The notes beneath the pieces are model-generated. The model ran no database searches, had not been told where the DNA came from, and saw only the letters and a list, made by a program, of their open reading frames with translations. From IMG/VR virus record IMGVR_UViG_3300029309_000119, positions 1 through 36,622 of that record: a DNA stretch of 36,622 nt; one strand, written 5' to 3'. The stretch comes from a virus. The translations under genes and the position numbers were made by a program. Shown piece by piece: positions 24,788 through 31,953 of the stretch; the stretch's first letter is position 1; each line of letters starts with the position of its first letter.

Positions 24788-24975
24788 CACTTGATGACTT
24801 TATCATCTCCAGGCTTCTGTTTCGCAAACCCAAAATTTAGCGCAGCTAAATCTATCAGCTTGTACAGCTTCCCGATCCAAGCATCGTCCTTTGGCGTTGG
24901 GGTGCTAGCAGCTACAATGCTTGCTATACATACCACAGCGGTGATGCCTTGTACTAAGTTCATTATGATTTCCAT
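24787..24975 (-). CDS. Small membrane protein, candidate holin
   Basis: 62 residues with a strong AGGAGG five bases before the ATG. One hydrophobic segment (about 4-25: IMNLVQGITAVVCIASIVAAS) is followed by TPTPKDDAWIGKLYKLID and a short amphipathic end. It resembles small proteins in other marine phage lysis regions. One membrane helix, position between spanin-like and lysozyme genes and size suit a holin or antiholin; no family is certain. Stop and next start overlap by one base. Confidence 0.55.
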   Translation of the reverse strand: MEIIMNLVQGITAVVCIASIVAASTPTPKDDAWIGKLYKLIDLAALNFGFAKQKPGDDKVIK

Positions 24976-25013
24976 AATTTCCTCCTTATATGTAGACTAA
25001 AGTGTAACACAAA

Positions 25014-25394
25014 TCAGTCTTTTTTCTGATTTTCGTCTTCTTTGTCGTCATCGTCTAGTGATCTGTAATATTTTATGATAGCTAGGACATCCTTGATATA
25101 TCGCTTTTGTTCTGCCGTATTCATGCTCAGGTTCTCATAGCCTTGCGTAGTTAAGGCGTAATAGGCTTGAGCTGGTGCAGAGCCTTCCTCCAGTGCCGCT
25201 AAATATTCGTCCATGATTTCAGGTGTTAGGACTCGCCACTGGATGTCTACCAATTGTACCTCTAGGGGGAGAGGAGGATGATAGAGAGGAGCAGGCTCTG
25301 ACACCGTGACTACCTCTATTGGTTTAGTCGTAGGCATCAAAGAACATCCTGTGGATAAGATGAGTATTGATGCTAGGGCTGCTAGCCTAGTCAT
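25014..25394 (-). CDS. Lipoprotein, candidate outer-membrane spanin (Rz1-like)
   Basis: 126 residues. The N-terminus is a short hydrophobic signal ending in the lipobox LSTGC (Cys17), so the mature protein would be lipid-anchored in the outer membrane. It continues with a Pro-rich stretch (PAPLYHPPLPLEVQ), a helical middle, and a very acidic C-terminus (DDDDKEDE). Gene order just after a TM/coiled-coil protein and before lysozyme matches Rz/Rz1 pairs. It is longer than typical Rz1 proteins (about 60 residues). It would bridge to the inner-membrane partner and disrupt the outer membrane. It overlaps that gene by eight bases. Confidence 0.7.
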   Translation of the reverse strand: MTRLAALASILILSTGCSLMPTTKPIEVVTVSEPAPLYHPPLPLEVQLVDIQWRVLTPEIMDEYLAALEEGSAPAQAYYALTTQGYENLSMNTAEQKRYIKDVLAIIKYYRSLDDDDKEDENQKKD

Positions 25395-25773
25395 ATTGAC
25401 TCGGATCTGTGAGCGCGATCAGATCTTCCTTGACCTTCATAGTGCCTTTGTTGACTATGTTCTCAATAAGTCCTGGCTTACTAAGCGCTAGGTTATCCAT
25501 GTTGTGCCTCGCAAACGTATTCTTGAGCTTGGCTACTTCTCTTTGTGATGCTTGGTTTTGCTTTTGGAGATCTGCTATTTGGGTTTCTCTTTGCTGCTGT
25601 GTTTCCAAATAGTTTTTGATTGATTCGTTTTGCTTCTGTATCTCGCCTTGTAATACGACTGCATTAGCTTTGAGTTGGGTAATCTCTTTAGATTGAAACT
25701 GAATATAGAACCACATTCCCCCTAGCAGGGTGATGGATGCGGCTGCAAATATTAAATTAAATTTTAAACCCAT
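25387..25773 (-). CDS. Inner-membrane spanin-like protein (Rz-like)
   Basis: 128 residues. One N-terminal membrane helix (about 6-26: LIFAAASITLLGGMWFYIQF), then a long coiled-coil-rich region (about 30-90, with Gln, Glu and Lys). The C-terminal segment RHNMDNLALSKPGLIENIVN looks like spanin-type ends I recall in other phages. The order, inner-membrane protein with coiled coil followed by a lipoprotein, matches the two-component spanin system that fuses inner and outer membranes at lysis. It directly follows the cyclase gene by 14 nt, linking the lysis cassette to the curli/cyclase cluster. Confidence 0.75.
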   Translation of the reverse strand: MGLKFNLIFAAASITLLGGMWFYIQFQSKEITQLKANAVVLQGEIQKQNESIKNYLETQQQRETQIADLQKQNQASQREVAKLKNTFARHNMDNLALSKPGLIENIVNKGTMKVKEDLIALTDPSQYD

Positions 25774-25787
25774 TTTGGTATTGTAGG

Positions 25788-27617
25788 TTATTTTTTAAGT
25801 TTTAGCACCTTGCCATCTATGAGTGGTGCGTAGATTGTTATTTCGTCTTCTTTGCCTTTCACCTTAATCTTATCTACATACACACACGCTATCTCATTTT
25901 GTATGAGATCATAGGTATCCTGGGGCAGCAGTATTGGGGTGTCCTGCTTTCTTGTTTCTCCCTCTAACCTTGCGCCTAGATTTACTGCATCACCAATGAC
26001 AGAGTAATTCATTCTCATGGATGAACCTGTATTCCCAACAATACTTGGGCCTGTAGAAATGCCAGAACCAAACATAACAGGAGGCAGATCTAAACCTTGG
26101 TTTTTAAGATCTTGATTGAGCTTTTGACACAGTAACTCAAGTTCTATAGCAGTCTTAACAGTGATGATCGCATGGTCTTCTCTAGGTATAGGCGCACCTG
26201 CCCATGCCATGATGCAATCGCCCATGTACTTATCTAGCGTTAATCCATTGCTGATTACCACTTTAGTCATTTCATCTAAGAAATGATTGATTAGACTTAC
26301 AAGACCTTCAGGATCACCCTTCTTCATATACATCTCTGAGATAGGGGTGAATCCCACGATGTCTGAAAACAGATAGGACATGGTTTTATTTTGACCACCA
26401 AGCACCATTAGATCTGGGTTTTTAACAATAATATCTACATACTCAGGACTTATGTATGTGCCAAACTGATCTTTGATTTGTTGTCTTAACTTGTACTGTT
26501 CCCGAAACCTTATGTAGAAGCTGACAGATGCTGTAATAAATTGTGATATTAGAGTCCATGTGACATCTATCAATGCCCCAGACTTTATTAGAAACACACC
26601 ACTAGCACCAACACCTAATATAGATATGAGTGATAATCCTAAGCCAAGATATAAGCCTAGGAAATTTACCATTATAAATACTGCGAATGTACCAAGGGCA
26701 AAGATAAGCAATTCATACAACAAAGCATTGGAAGGTATGCTAGGCATAGGTTGGCTTGAAGCATGTATAATTGTTTCTGCTACTGCTGCTTGAATTTCTG
26801 CTGGAGTCAAAAGACCTATAGGTGTTGCTGTCATTGGAAGGATGCCTTTAGCCTTTAGGTTTACAACAACCATCTTGCCTTCTACATCCATCTCTGTGAG
26901 TGATGTTCCACGTGGAACAGTCCAATTGATCCAAACTCTTCCATACTCATCTGTAGGTATTGGGTTGAGTTGCTTCACTCTAATCTCTTCTATGCCAAAT
27001 TCATTAGTCTTAATAACATATGTATCTGTGCCTGTGACTGATTTAAGCATCTGTGTGGCAAAAGCTGCTATCCATCCATCTGGACTACGCATCAGAAGAG
27101 GCATTCTTCTTAACAGGTTATCCACATCTACTGGTGCTGATACGATTCCTTGCAAAGCATTCTCTCTAAGCATGGGAATGTTCTGCTTTACACCTTTGGC
27201 TTCTATGCCTCCAACCTCGTCACCTAGGATTACTGTGCCTTCTGTAGTGGGTATATCCTTCCAATTCTCTGTCTCAAACATAGCCAAAACACTTGGATAG
27301 TATGATAGGGCTTCTGCAAAGACTTCATCACCACCAAGCCTATCTTTCTCAGGGAAAGAAACCACCCAAGATACTGAGGTTGCACCTTTATTAAGTAGCT
27401 CTACATGAAGGATGCCTAGTTCTTCTCTGCTCCAAGGCCATTGCCCTTGTTTCTCAAGATCTTCTTCTGTGATATTCAATAAGACTATGTTGCCTGTCTG
27501 TTCCTTTGGTTCAATGAAGGCATCAAATGTTCTTAGCTTTATGATCTCAACAATGCTGACTTGATATATAAGTGGTGTTGCAAGAGCTGCCATGAGAAGT
27601 ACAACAAACTTCTTCAT
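25788..27617 (-). CDS. CHASE2 class III nucleotide cyclase (probable adenylate cyclase), membrane-bound
   Basis: 609 residues, with an ATG overlapping the FecR stop (ATGA). The order is an N-terminal membrane helix (4-20), a periplasmic CHASE2-type sensor (about 30-285), three membrane helices (about 298-316, 318-345, 350-368), then a cytoplasmic class III cyclase. Catalytic residues are metal Asp419 (FSDIVGFT) and Asp467, with substrate Lys463 (LDKYMGD). Ser539 occupies the position that is usually Asp or Thr. Transition-state residues Asn546 and Arg550 (DAVNLGAR) follow. Lys463 favours ATP, hence cAMP. FecR-CHASE2-cyclase pairs are known in bacteria. In a phage late operon such a gene is surprising; whether it signals to the host, or senses the envelope, is inference. 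Confidence 0.93.
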   Translation of the reverse strand: MKKFVVLLMAALATPLIYQVSIVEIIKLRTFDAFIEPKEQTGNIVLLNITEEDLEKQGQWPWSREELGILHVELLNKGATSVSWVVSFPEKDRLGGDEVFAEALSYYPSVLAMFETENWKDIPTTEGTVILGDEVGGIEAKGVKQNIPMLRENALQGIVSAPVDVDNLLRRMPLLMRSPDGWIAAFATQMLKSVTGTDTYVIKTNEFGIEEIRVKQLNPIPTDEYGRVWINWTVPRGTSLTEMDVEGKMVVVNLKAKGILPMTATPIGLLTPAEIQAAVAETIIHASSQPMPSIPSNALLYELLIFALGTFAVFIMVNFLGLYLGLGLSLISILGVGASGVFLIKSGALIDVTWTLISQFITASVSFYIRFREQYKLRQQIKDQFGTYISPEYVDIIVKNPDLMVLGGQNKTMSYLFSDIVGFTPISEMYMKKGDPEGLVSLINHFLDEMTKVVISNGLTLDKYMGDCIMAWAGAPIPREDHAIITVKTAIELELLCQKLNQDLKNQGLDLPPVMFGSGISTGPSIVGNTGSSMRMNYSVIGDAVNLGARLEGETRKQDTPILLPQDTYDLIQNEIACVYVDKIKVKGKEDEITIYAPLIDGKVLKLKK

Positions 27618-28738
27618 TGTCCTTGCCTAATTCTTATTGTGGAACTAGATCCACCATTGACTGTTACAGTTCTGCTAATGCCATTCTGTATGAATATGAC
27701 TGTGTATGATCCACCAGCATCTAGATCTAACCTAATGTTATCTTCTACTTGCCTTCTAAGAGAAACTCTTTGCTGATCTACAATGGTGATAATGCCTGTC
27801 TCAGAGTCTTGCCCGAGCTGTGTACCCTTGATGGAAACTGATGTTGCTACTTGGTCAAGCTGATCCTCTTCTTCTATGTCACCTAGCTTGTCTATTATCT
27901 GAAGAAGATCCTCCAAGAAGTTTACATCTAGGTAGTTTATATCCAGCTCTGTGAAGTCTAGGTCTGCTTCATTATCTAAGAAGTCTTCTGCTAGTAGGTC
28001 TATGTCTAGGTCTTCAAAGGCCAGGTAATCATCGGCTGATTGTATGGCATTCTCTGTCTGTTGAAATTCAGCGTTAGCCTTAGGAGGGCTTACAATAAGC
28101 ATGTTATCAATAAGATCTAGTGTTAGATCCAAGATAACAGGATCTGTAGGGCTAGTTTCAAACACCTCTACAGTTGTAGCTTCAAATGGTTTATTTAATA
28201 GAACCTCGCCCATTGCAGTGGAGACTAAGATCTCGCCACTAGACAAGCCAGTTATAGGATCGGGAAGCAACATAATTAAGCTAGATCCTAGCTCTGTCAC
28301 TGTGATTGCTAGGGAAGTACCACGAATTGCTATGTCAGCAGATGGTGTTTTGAGCTTTATGTTTCTTTTGTCTATGCGTCCGAGCTTGCCTGTGACGAAT
28401 CGCGCAGTGCCTTGGGCAAAGTTTATGGCTAACTTAGAATTGCTTGGATCATTAGAGTAGACATACTCATCTACTATTAGTGAAGAATGCTCTGTGAGAC
28501 GTACTATAGTCTCATCTAAAAAGGTTATAGCTAACCTACCCTTGCTAGTTCTTACATCATCTAGGGGCTGTATGGGGACTTCTAGAAGAGCATCTATAGG
28601 CTCTTCCCTATATATACGAGCTACTCCACGCAGCTCAGATACTGCTCCAATATCAACAACTTGTGCTTCCGCCTGCATCGTTTTGGATGATGCAAACAGT
28701 GCCACTATTGCCATTAGTAATAATCTTGAGCCAATCAC
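27614..28738 (-). CDS. FecR-domain exported protein
   Basis: 374 residues from a GTG at 28738. The first 25 residues look like a signal peptide (SRLLLMAIVALFASSKTMQAEA). A FecR domain spans about 60-150 (DDVRTSKGRLAITFLDETIV, and IKLKTPSADIAIRGTSLAI). A very acidic middle (about 238-296), then a Gly/Thr/Arg-rich beta-like end. FecR domains are periplasmic and usually relay envelope signals. This gene sits between the curlin and cyclase genes, so it could be the periplasmic partner of the CHASE2 sensor. It overlaps the curlin gene by 86 nt, and no ribosome site is visible, so its start is less sure than its identity. Confidence 0.85.
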   Translation of the reverse strand: MIGSRLLLMAIVALFASSKTMQAEAQVVDIGAVSELRGVARIYREEPIDALLEVPIQPLDDVRTSKGRLAITFLDETIVRLTEHSSLIVDEYVYSNDPSNSKLAINFAQGTARFVTGKLGRIDKRNIKLKTPSADIAIRGTSLAITVTELGSSLIMLLPDPITGLSSGEILVSTAMGEVLLNKPFEATTVEVFETSPTDPVILDLTLDLIDNMLIVSPPKANAEFQQTENAIQSADDYLAFEDLDIDLLAEDFLDNEADLDFTELDINYLDVNFLEDLLQIIDKLGDIEEEDQLDQVATSVSIKGTQLGQDSETGIITIVDQQRVSLRRQVEDNIRLDLDAGGSYTVIFIQNGISRTVTVNGGSSSTIRIRQGQ

Positions 28739-29369
28739 TGACCAACGTACTCTCTTGTTTAATAGTAAACGCTCTACTGTTACCTGTTTGATCTAAGTAG
28801 AAATATCCACCAGCTTTTCCAGATCCTTCAAAATCAACAGTGTTTGAGTCACCATCTATATCAACATAGTTAGTGCCTGTCTCATAATTGATGTCAAAAT
28901 CTAGGTCATTGCTATCGCCATTGATTACCCAATCTAGGTCTAAGGTATCTGCTAATGCAGACGTACCAACGTTCAAGTCAAATGTATTACTGCTGCCTGT
29001 AACATCAATATTGTAATTACCTGTGTCAGCACCATAGGTATTAGTGGGATCTACTTGTATTTTAAATACGTTGGAGTCTCCATCAAATTCTGAGAACCAT
29101 GTGATGCTACTTCCTGTAATATCACCTAGGAATTGGTTACTGTTACCGATTTGATTGATGTCCATTGTGAGTGATGCTGTATCAAGATCAAGAGCAGTCA
29201 TAGAGCCTGCAACTGCATTGAGTCCACCAATGATGTTGCTGTTACCCAACTGTTCTACATCTAAGTTTAAAGTAGCGCCAACTTGATCTATATAGATCTC
29301 GTTGTCAGCACTATAGACTGAAAAGGGATAACACCCACATGCAAGGATTAATAATAAACGTCTCATCAT
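28653..29369 (-). CDS. Secreted curlin-repeat protein (CsgA/CsgB-like)
   Basis: 238 residues from the ATG at 29369, six bases after GGAG. The signal peptide is about 1-20 (RRLLLILACGCYPFSVYSA). The rest holds eight or nine repeats around a turn such as Q-x-G-N/D-S-N, centred near residues 31, 42, 75, 97, 125, 151, 173, 196 and 220, with spacing of mostly 22-28. Examples are DINQIGNSNQF, FDGDSNVFKI and LDQTGNSRAFTI. Curlins have the same Q-x-G-x-x-N/Q style of repeat and stack into amyloid. Two Cys near the end (226 and 238) are unlike CsgA. It lies next to csgG and csgF homologues, suggesting it is their cargo. The cargo role is inference; the repeats are plain. Confidence 0.8.
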   Translation of the reverse strand: MMRRLLLILACGCYPFSVYSADNEIYIDQVGATLNLDVEQLGNSNIIGGLNAVAGSMTALDLDTASLTMDINQIGNSNQFLGDITGSSITWFSEFDGDSNVFKIQVDPTNTYGADTGNYNIDVTGSSNTFDLNVGTSALADTLDLDWVINGDSNDLDFDINYETGTNYVDIDGDSNTVDFEGSGKAGGYFYLDQTGNSRAFTIKQESTLVSDWLKIITNGNSGTVCIIQNDAGGSTSC

Positions 29370-30208
29370 TCTATACTCCAAAAACCCTTGTTGGAGCCTT
29401 CCTGTATGAGCTGCAATACCGCAGTTTCAATGGCAGCTTGTAAAGCTAGGTTGACTGACTCATTCCTTACCAATCCACCTTCAATCTCCACAAGTTCTGT
29501 GCCTTGCGTTATGAAGCGAAATACATCTTGTGAAATAGACGCTGATAGTATCGTCTTAGTCACAAGGACTTCCAACAATACGCTACCTGTAGATACAGAT
29601 ATAATGCGAAGAGAAATTATTACTTCATCTTCCCTATATTCTCTGGAGTTACCCAACCCCAGGAACCTCGCACCTGCGCCTCCTGACGAAACGTTACTTT
29701 CATATCCTACCACAGATCCACGTATTAACAAACCTGCGAACTTCAGAGGCATCAATTCTTGTTCATCTTCAAACTGTTGACGAGTATTTCTAATGAGCTG
29801 TCTTTCTTTTGTAAGGTTATCTAGACCTATCCTTTCAACGACATTGAAGAAGCCACCATTGTCTTCACCTGCTCTATGTAAAGCTCGCACAAGGTAGAGA
29901 TAAGGTGCTTGTGTTATTGCTGTAGAGAAGCTGGCATATTGGCCATTAGAAAGTCTTGCTCCAGTCTGATCTGTAAAAGCATCTGCATAGACTGCAACAG
30001 TAGGTTTAGCCTTGGGTTTGCCTATTGCAGAAAGTTCTTTGATAACTATGGGAGCTATCTCTGAGGCTTCTATGTGCTTAATAGGTGGGAGGTTGTTGTC
30101 TATAGGATCAAACATCAAGGCACAACCATTTAGGAGCATAGCCCCTACAAAGGTTATGGTGATCTTAAAAGGTGAACGAACCCAGGGGTAGAGAGATAAC
30201 TGTAACAT
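29366..30208 (-). CDS. csgG: CsgG-like curli secretion channel, outer-membrane lipoprotein
   Basis: 280 residues from the ATG at 30208; a GTG three codons earlier (30217) is the alternative, and neither has a good ribosome-binding site. A hydrophobic signal ends in the lipobox LLNGC. The body follows E. coli CsgG closely: ASFSTAITQAPYLYLVRAL, GLDNLTKERQLIR, GSVVGYESNVSSGGAGARFLG, RIISVSTGSVL, TKTILSASISQDVFRFI and AAIETAVLQLI, ending GFWSIE. Family members form nine-fold pores that export curli subunits. Its 5' end overlaps the csgF-like gene by about 44 nt, and its stop overlaps the curlin start. In E. coli csgF and csgG are also adjacent. Confidence 0.93.
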   Translation of the reverse strand: MLQLSLYPWVRSPFKITITFVGAMLLNGCALMFDPIDNNLPPIKHIEASEIAPIVIKELSAIGKPKAKPTVAVYADAFTDQTGARLSNGQYASFSTAITQAPYLYLVRALHRAGEDNGGFFNVVERIGLDNLTKERQLIRNTRQQFEDEQELMPLKFAGLLIRGSVVGYESNVSSGGAGARFLGLGNSREYREDEVIISLRIISVSTGSVLLEVLVTKTILSASISQDVFRFITQGTELVEIEGGLVRNESVNLALQAAIETAVLQLIQEGSNKGFWSIE

Positions 30209-30689
30209 TGCCTTCACTATCGGTTATGGTGAGGGTTATCATATCTCCCTCAACGATGTAACTAATCGTATTACCAAGTAGTTCAAGAATGCCCTGCGTC
30301 TGCGGGTTCTCTCCAAATAACTGATCTACCAACTGTCTTGATAGCTGAGCATAGATACGTGATTCCAAATTACGTAAGAATCTAGCAAGCGTAGTGTTCT
30401 CTTCTTCTCGCTTAAGCTGTTCTTTATATGCTTTGATCTCTTCTTTGATCGCTTTCTTGCGATTAAATTCTTGATTTTCTATTGTGAGGTAGTGGCTGGA
30501 TTGATTGATACCACTAAAAGATGGGGACTTGAATTTGTGTACCATCTGATCTGCCATAGCATTCTGGACAAACATTCCAGCAAACAATATGACTCCGATA
30601 GCCGATAATATTTTTATAATAAGAGTTTTCTCTTTCTCTTTTTTAACTTGGTCTAGCTGTTTCTTACTAGGTCTGCCTCTCTTTGCCAT
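30165..30689 (-). CDS. csgF: CsgF-like curli assembly factor with unusual N-terminal extension
   Basis: 174 residues. The segment MVHKFKSPSFSGINQSSHYL (about 49-68) matches the start of mature CsgF, which plugs into the CsgG pore. A helical stretch (RFLRNLESRIYAQLSRQLVD) and a beta-rich end (TISYIVEGDMITLTITDSEG, then VTVISLPLGSFTF) also follow CsgF. A membrane-like segment (about 22-42) ends in AMA (44-46), a likely signal-peptidase site. Unusually the N-terminus is basic and carries KRGRPSKK, an AT-hook-like motif, so the n-region is some 20 residues longer than in a normal signal peptide. The stop overlaps the csgG-like gene. E. coli CsgF is about 138 residues. Confidence 0.85.
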   Translation of the reverse strand: MAKRGRPSKKQLDQVKKEKEKTLIIKILSAIGVILFAGMFVQNAMADQMVHKFKSPSFSGINQSSHYLTIENQEFNRKKAIKEEIKAYKEQLKREEENTTLARFLRNLESRIYAQLSRQLVDQLFGENPQTQGILELLGNTISYIVEGDMITLTITDSEGNVTVISLPLGSFTF

Positions 30690-31039
30690 TAGTCTTTTCT
30701 CTGGTCATCCCTGTCTGCTTTAGCCAATCTATCTGACTGCATCAGTTGGGGTACACCTAGTATAGTCTTTAAAAGGGTATCTTGTCTAATTATCTCATTG
30801 TCTACGGATCTAACACGATCTATCAATGCCACCAAAATACCATGCTGAGCGTCTAATTTTGCGCCTAGCCTTTGCTCAATCTCACTAATTTGTGCAGATA
30901 CCTTATCATCTAAGACGTCTACTTTAGCTTCCATGCCATCTATAATTTTATTAATTAACTTCCATATGAAAAGACCTAAGCCAAGGGCTGCTGCTATCGG
31001 GAATCCAACCTCATTGATTAGTTGTACTACGCTGTCCAT
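30689..31039 (-). CDS. Small membrane protein with coiled coil, holin-like candidate
   Basis: 116 residues from the ATG at 31039, one base after the previous stop; a longer frame to 31096 overlaps that gene and lacks a ribosome site. One membrane helix (about 8-30: NEVGFPIAAALGLGLFIWKL), then a long coiled-coil region (DGMEAKVDVLDDKVSAQISE onward). It resembles small membrane proteins common near marine phage lysis genes. Its stop overlaps the csgF-like start by one base. It could be a holin or a membrane anchor for the neighbouring export genes. No specific family is recognised. Confidence 0.6.
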   Translation of the reverse strand: MDSVVQLINEVGFPIAAALGLGLFIWKLINKIIDGMEAKVDVLDDKVSAQISEIEQRLGAKLDAQHGILVALIDRVRSVDNEIIRQDTLLKTILGVPQLMQSDRLAKADRDDQRKD

Positions 31040-31040
31040 T

Positions 31041-31592
31041 TCATGTGTTGTCTGTTGTCCATTGCTCCTTTGTAAGTACACTAGACTCAAAGCCATTATC
31101 GTCAGTGCCTAATTCCGTATGATTAGCAGTTGTTGTGCGTTTTTTCACGTACTCATAACCTGCAGCTTCTTTGTCAATCTTGACTGCGGTGATTTTTTGC
31201 AAAGGTGTTGTGGTAAATAAATTTTCGTTGACACCTATAGAGAACTCTTTGAAATAGCCCTTATTTCGTTCATCCTCAGGTGTCCATACAAACTCTACTG
31301 TAAACTCTGAAAGGTTAGATCTTAGGTTGTTGTTTTTTGTATTAGACAGCTCCCAGGCTTCACCTTCTTTACCCCTCAATTCTGGCAAGGCCACTACAAA
31401 AACGCATACTAGCTTGTTGTCTGATGTTCTTATTGCAGCATGTACACGCCATCCATTAGCTTTCACCAACCCATGAAACTGTGCTAGCGATCTACCCATT
31501 GCAGATGCCACTACAGAAAATTGACTTTCATGCAGCTGACCAAAAGTCAGGTTTGTGGTAGTCCCGTGTACCCGTAAGAGCTTATCGCTCAT
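31041..31592 (-). CDS. Unknown phage protein in the tail region
   Basis: 183 residues, with its start overlapping the previous stop as ATGA. No signal peptide or membrane helix. The sequence alternates helical (SVVASAMGRSLAQFHGLV) and strand-rich parts (VHAAIRTSDNKLVCVFVVAL, then EFTVEFVWTPEDE). No motif is recognised. Its place between tail-tip and curli-type genes suggests a virion or late-assembly role, but nothing in the sequence proves it. Confidence 0.65.
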   Translation of the reverse strand: MSDKLLRVHGTTTNLTFGQLHESQFSVVASAMGRSLAQFHGLVKANGWRVHAAIRTSDNKLVCVFVVALPELRGKEGEAWELSNTKNNNLRSNLSEFTVEFVWTPEDERNKGYFKEFSIGVNENLFTTTPLQKITAVKIDKEAAGYEYVKKRTTTANHTELGTDDNGFESSVLTKEQWTTDNT

Positions 31593-31711
31593 TTTTTAGG
31601 TTTCATTGGCTTCTCTGGTTTGCCGTATGCACTACCTGCCAATTTCTTTGATGGCTTTTTTTGCATTCCTTTTTGGGGCTTTTTACCGCCCTGGTGCGCT
31701 CCGTATGGCAT
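31589..31711 (-). CDS. Short basic protein
   Basis: 40 residues with a clear GGAGG site upstream of the ATG at 31711. It is Lys-, Pro-, Gly- and Gln-rich (MPYGAHQGGKKPQKGMQKKP), probably disordered and able to bind nucleic acid. Such small basic proteins are frequent in phage late operons, but the job is unknown. Its stop overlaps the next start as ATGA. Confidence 0.65.
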   Translation of the reverse strand: MPYGAHQGGKKPQKGMQKKPSKKLAGSAYGKPEKPMKPKK

Positions 31712-31720
31712 ATATTCCTC

Positions 31721-31951
31721 CTATTCTTTTGGGTTATCTGTCTTGATACTTAGTATCATTGCCAGTCTCTCCAGATCCTCTCTGCGAAACTTGCTCGGTT
31801 CTATTGTAGCATTTTCTAATAATTCTGACACAAGGACGTTTAGTAACCCTATAGTCATGTCTCTAAACTCGCCCTCTGACATGCTTTCATAAGCAGCTAA
31901 TCTCTTTACCAGCCAGCCTTTGTTTTTTATATCTTCTGGATTCATTGGCAT
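31721..31951 (-). CDS. Small helical protein
   Basis: 76 residues, mostly helical and charged (MNPEDIKNKGWLVKRLAAYE onward), with no motif recognised. A GAGGAG site lies inside the end of the tail-tip gene just before the start. It could be a tail or late-assembly helper. It is a co-transcribed small gene of unknown function. Confidence 0.6.
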   Translation of the reverse strand: MPMNPEDIKNKGWLVKRLAAYESMSEGEFRDMTIGLLNVLVSELLENATIEPSKFRREDLERLAMILSIKTDNPKE

Positions 31952-31953
31952 AA

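Noticed and set aside
31100-31125. ATTCCGTATG-like sequence inside a coding region
   Set aside because: It lacks the TGGG end, promoter boxes and an intergenic position, so it is probably chance.
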